A stretch of DNA of 14,356 nt from JAGDXZ01 sp049965975 (GTDB lineage Archaea > Micrarchaeota > Micrarchaeia > Micrarchaeales > CABMGC01), in assembly GCA_049965975.1 (NCBI GenBank), contig JBMFVN010000016.1, forward strand, positions 1-14,356, given 5' to 3'. Position 1 is the stretch's first letter. Each line of letters starts with the position of its first letter. Made by a program: the position numbers and the translations under genes. Shown piece after piece: positions 13,546 to 14,356 of the stretch. The notes under the pieces are model-generated. The model was not told the DNA's origin and searched no databases. It was given only the letters and a program-made list of their open reading frames with translations.

Positions 13546-14356
13546 ATGAATACTTATTTCATAAAACTTGGAGGAAGCGTAATCACAGACACAAACAAGC
13601 CTTACACCGCAAACATATCTAGGATAAGGAGCATATTGGGCAAGATAAAAGAGGCTCAGGCTAAAGGCAGAATGAAGGTTCTGATAGGCCATGGCGGCGG
13701 CTCTTTTCCGCACATTCCAGCGCACAAATACAAGGTCAACGACGGCTTGGTTCACAAGTTCAGCTGGAAAGGCGCCTCTATAACCCATTACATTGCAGAA
13801 GAGCTTAACAGGATTGTCGTCAACGAGGGGCTTAAGCTTGGTCTTAAGGTATTCTCTTTTGTTCCTTCAAGCTTTGCGTTGTGGCACGACGGCCTGCCTC
13901 AGAGCGGCTACGCAGAAAACATAAAAGAGGCTCTGAACAGGGGCTTTGTGCCTGTAGTTTATGGCGACGCTGTCTTCGATTCGCGCAAAGGGGTTACTAT
14001 TGCTTCTACAGAAAACGTATTCAGCTTTTTATCGAGATGGATAAGGCCCAGCAGGATTATCCTTGCGACAGACGTCGACGGGGTTTTTGACAAGGACCCA
14101 AAAAGCAACAAAGACGCAAAACTGATAAAAGTAATAGACAGCACTAACATAGACAAGGTGCTTAACGGAGCAAGCGGGTCTCACAAGATAGACGTAACCG
14201 GAGGCATGGCTTCAAAGCTTGCAACCCTTTACCAGATAGTAAAGCAGAACGATTCAATGGGAATAATAGTCAATGGGCTGAAGAGCCAGGCTCTTGCAAT
14301 GGCCCTCAAGAGAAACATAGACGAGGAATCTGGCTATTTCACAGTAGTCAAGCCAT
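13546..14356 (+). CDS. Isopentenyl phosphate kinase, 3' end cut by the window
   Basis: The open frame begins at ATG 13546 and runs off the right edge after 270 codons; family members are about 260 residues, so only the final few are missing. It is an amino acid kinase fold enzyme: IKLGGSVIT (6-14) with Lys7, GHGGGSFPH (48-56), VYGDAVFD (138-145), ATDVDGVFDKDP (174-185) and DVTGGMASK (216-224). Isopentenyl phosphate kinases phosphorylate isopentenyl phosphate with ATP to give IPP in the archaeal mevalonate route. A His at the position of His56 (usually SFGH, here SFPH) is the substrate-phosphate residue that separates this family from other amino acid kinases. HMG-CoA reductase nearby supports the assignment. 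A plain fosfomycin- or aspartate-kinase relative is less likely because of that His. Confidence 0.9.
   Translation, partial: MNTYFIKLGGSVITDTNKPYTANISRIRSILGKIKEAQAKGRMKVLIGHGGGSFPHIPAHKYKVNDGLVHKFSWKGASITHYIAEELNRIVVNEGLKLGLKVFSFVPSSFALWHDGLPQSGYAENIKEALNRGFVPVVYGDAVFDSRKGVTIASTENVFSFLSRWIRPSRIILATDVDGVFDKDPKSNKDAKLIKVIDSTNIDKVLNGASGSHKIDVTGGMASKLATLYQIVKQNDSMGIIVNGLKSQALAMALKRNIDEESGYFTVVKP

Noticed and set aside
13501..13788. Minus-strand open frame of 95 codons near the right end
   Set aside because: Antisense to the start of isopentenyl phosphate kinase, whose family motifs are unambiguous.
1..14356. tRNA, rRNA, CRISPR array or mobile element
   Set aside because: Looked for cloverleaf-like arms with a TTCGA core in intergenic gaps, regularly spaced repeats and transposase motifs on both strands; none seen by eye. 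A tRNAscan or repeat search would settle it.

Overview
The window reads as a gene-dense stretch of an archaeal chromosome. Archaeal markers are prefoldin beta, an Lhr-type helicase, a class I-like HMG-CoA reductase with an isopentenyl phosphate kinase, an Mre11-like nuclease and an archaeal-type histidyl-tRNA synthetase. Short gaps, overlapping genes, TATA boxes 25-35 bases before first genes and GGTG-type ribosome binding sites before internal genes fit this. The preference for AGG, ATA and AGC codons and several uncharacterised families resemble small-genome DPANN archaea such as Micrarchaeota. That placement is an inference from protein character, not from a database search.

Left part (1-1097): a minus-strand pair of a ribbon-helix-helix regulator and an unrecognised gene cut by the window edge. 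A repeat-rich operator-like TATA region lies upstream of the regulator. Next come a possible 58-residue minus-strand ORF and a plus-strand small gene that appears broken by a +1 frameshift near 939-952. Its second half ends exactly where the helicase ends.

Centre-left (1098-5954, minus): a tightly overlapping operon of a winged-helix regulator, a membrane-anchored CARDB-like surface protein rich in N-glycosylation sequons, and a 921-residue Lhr-family helicase.

Centre (6070-11093, plus): an unrecognised 125-residue protein; prefoldin beta followed directly by a DHH phosphoesterase; an Mre11-like nuclease with a GTH instead of GNH metal motif; histidyl-tRNA synthetase followed by a conserved-looking archaeal protein of unknown function.

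Right part (11098-14356): HMG-CoA reductase (minus), PRPP synthetase (minus) and, divergently, isopentenyl phosphate kinase (plus, cut at its last residues). The reductase and the kinase act in the archaeal mevalonate route to isoprenoid ether lipids. PRPP synthetase feeds nucleotide and histidine synthesis.

Most of the window is housekeeping. The least explained parts are the regulator/surface protein/helicase operon, the broken small gene, the divergent Mre11 and HMG-CoA reductase motifs, and four palindromes or repeats placed on TATA boxes or transcription starts. No RNA gene, CRISPR array, insertion sequence or rRNA was seen.
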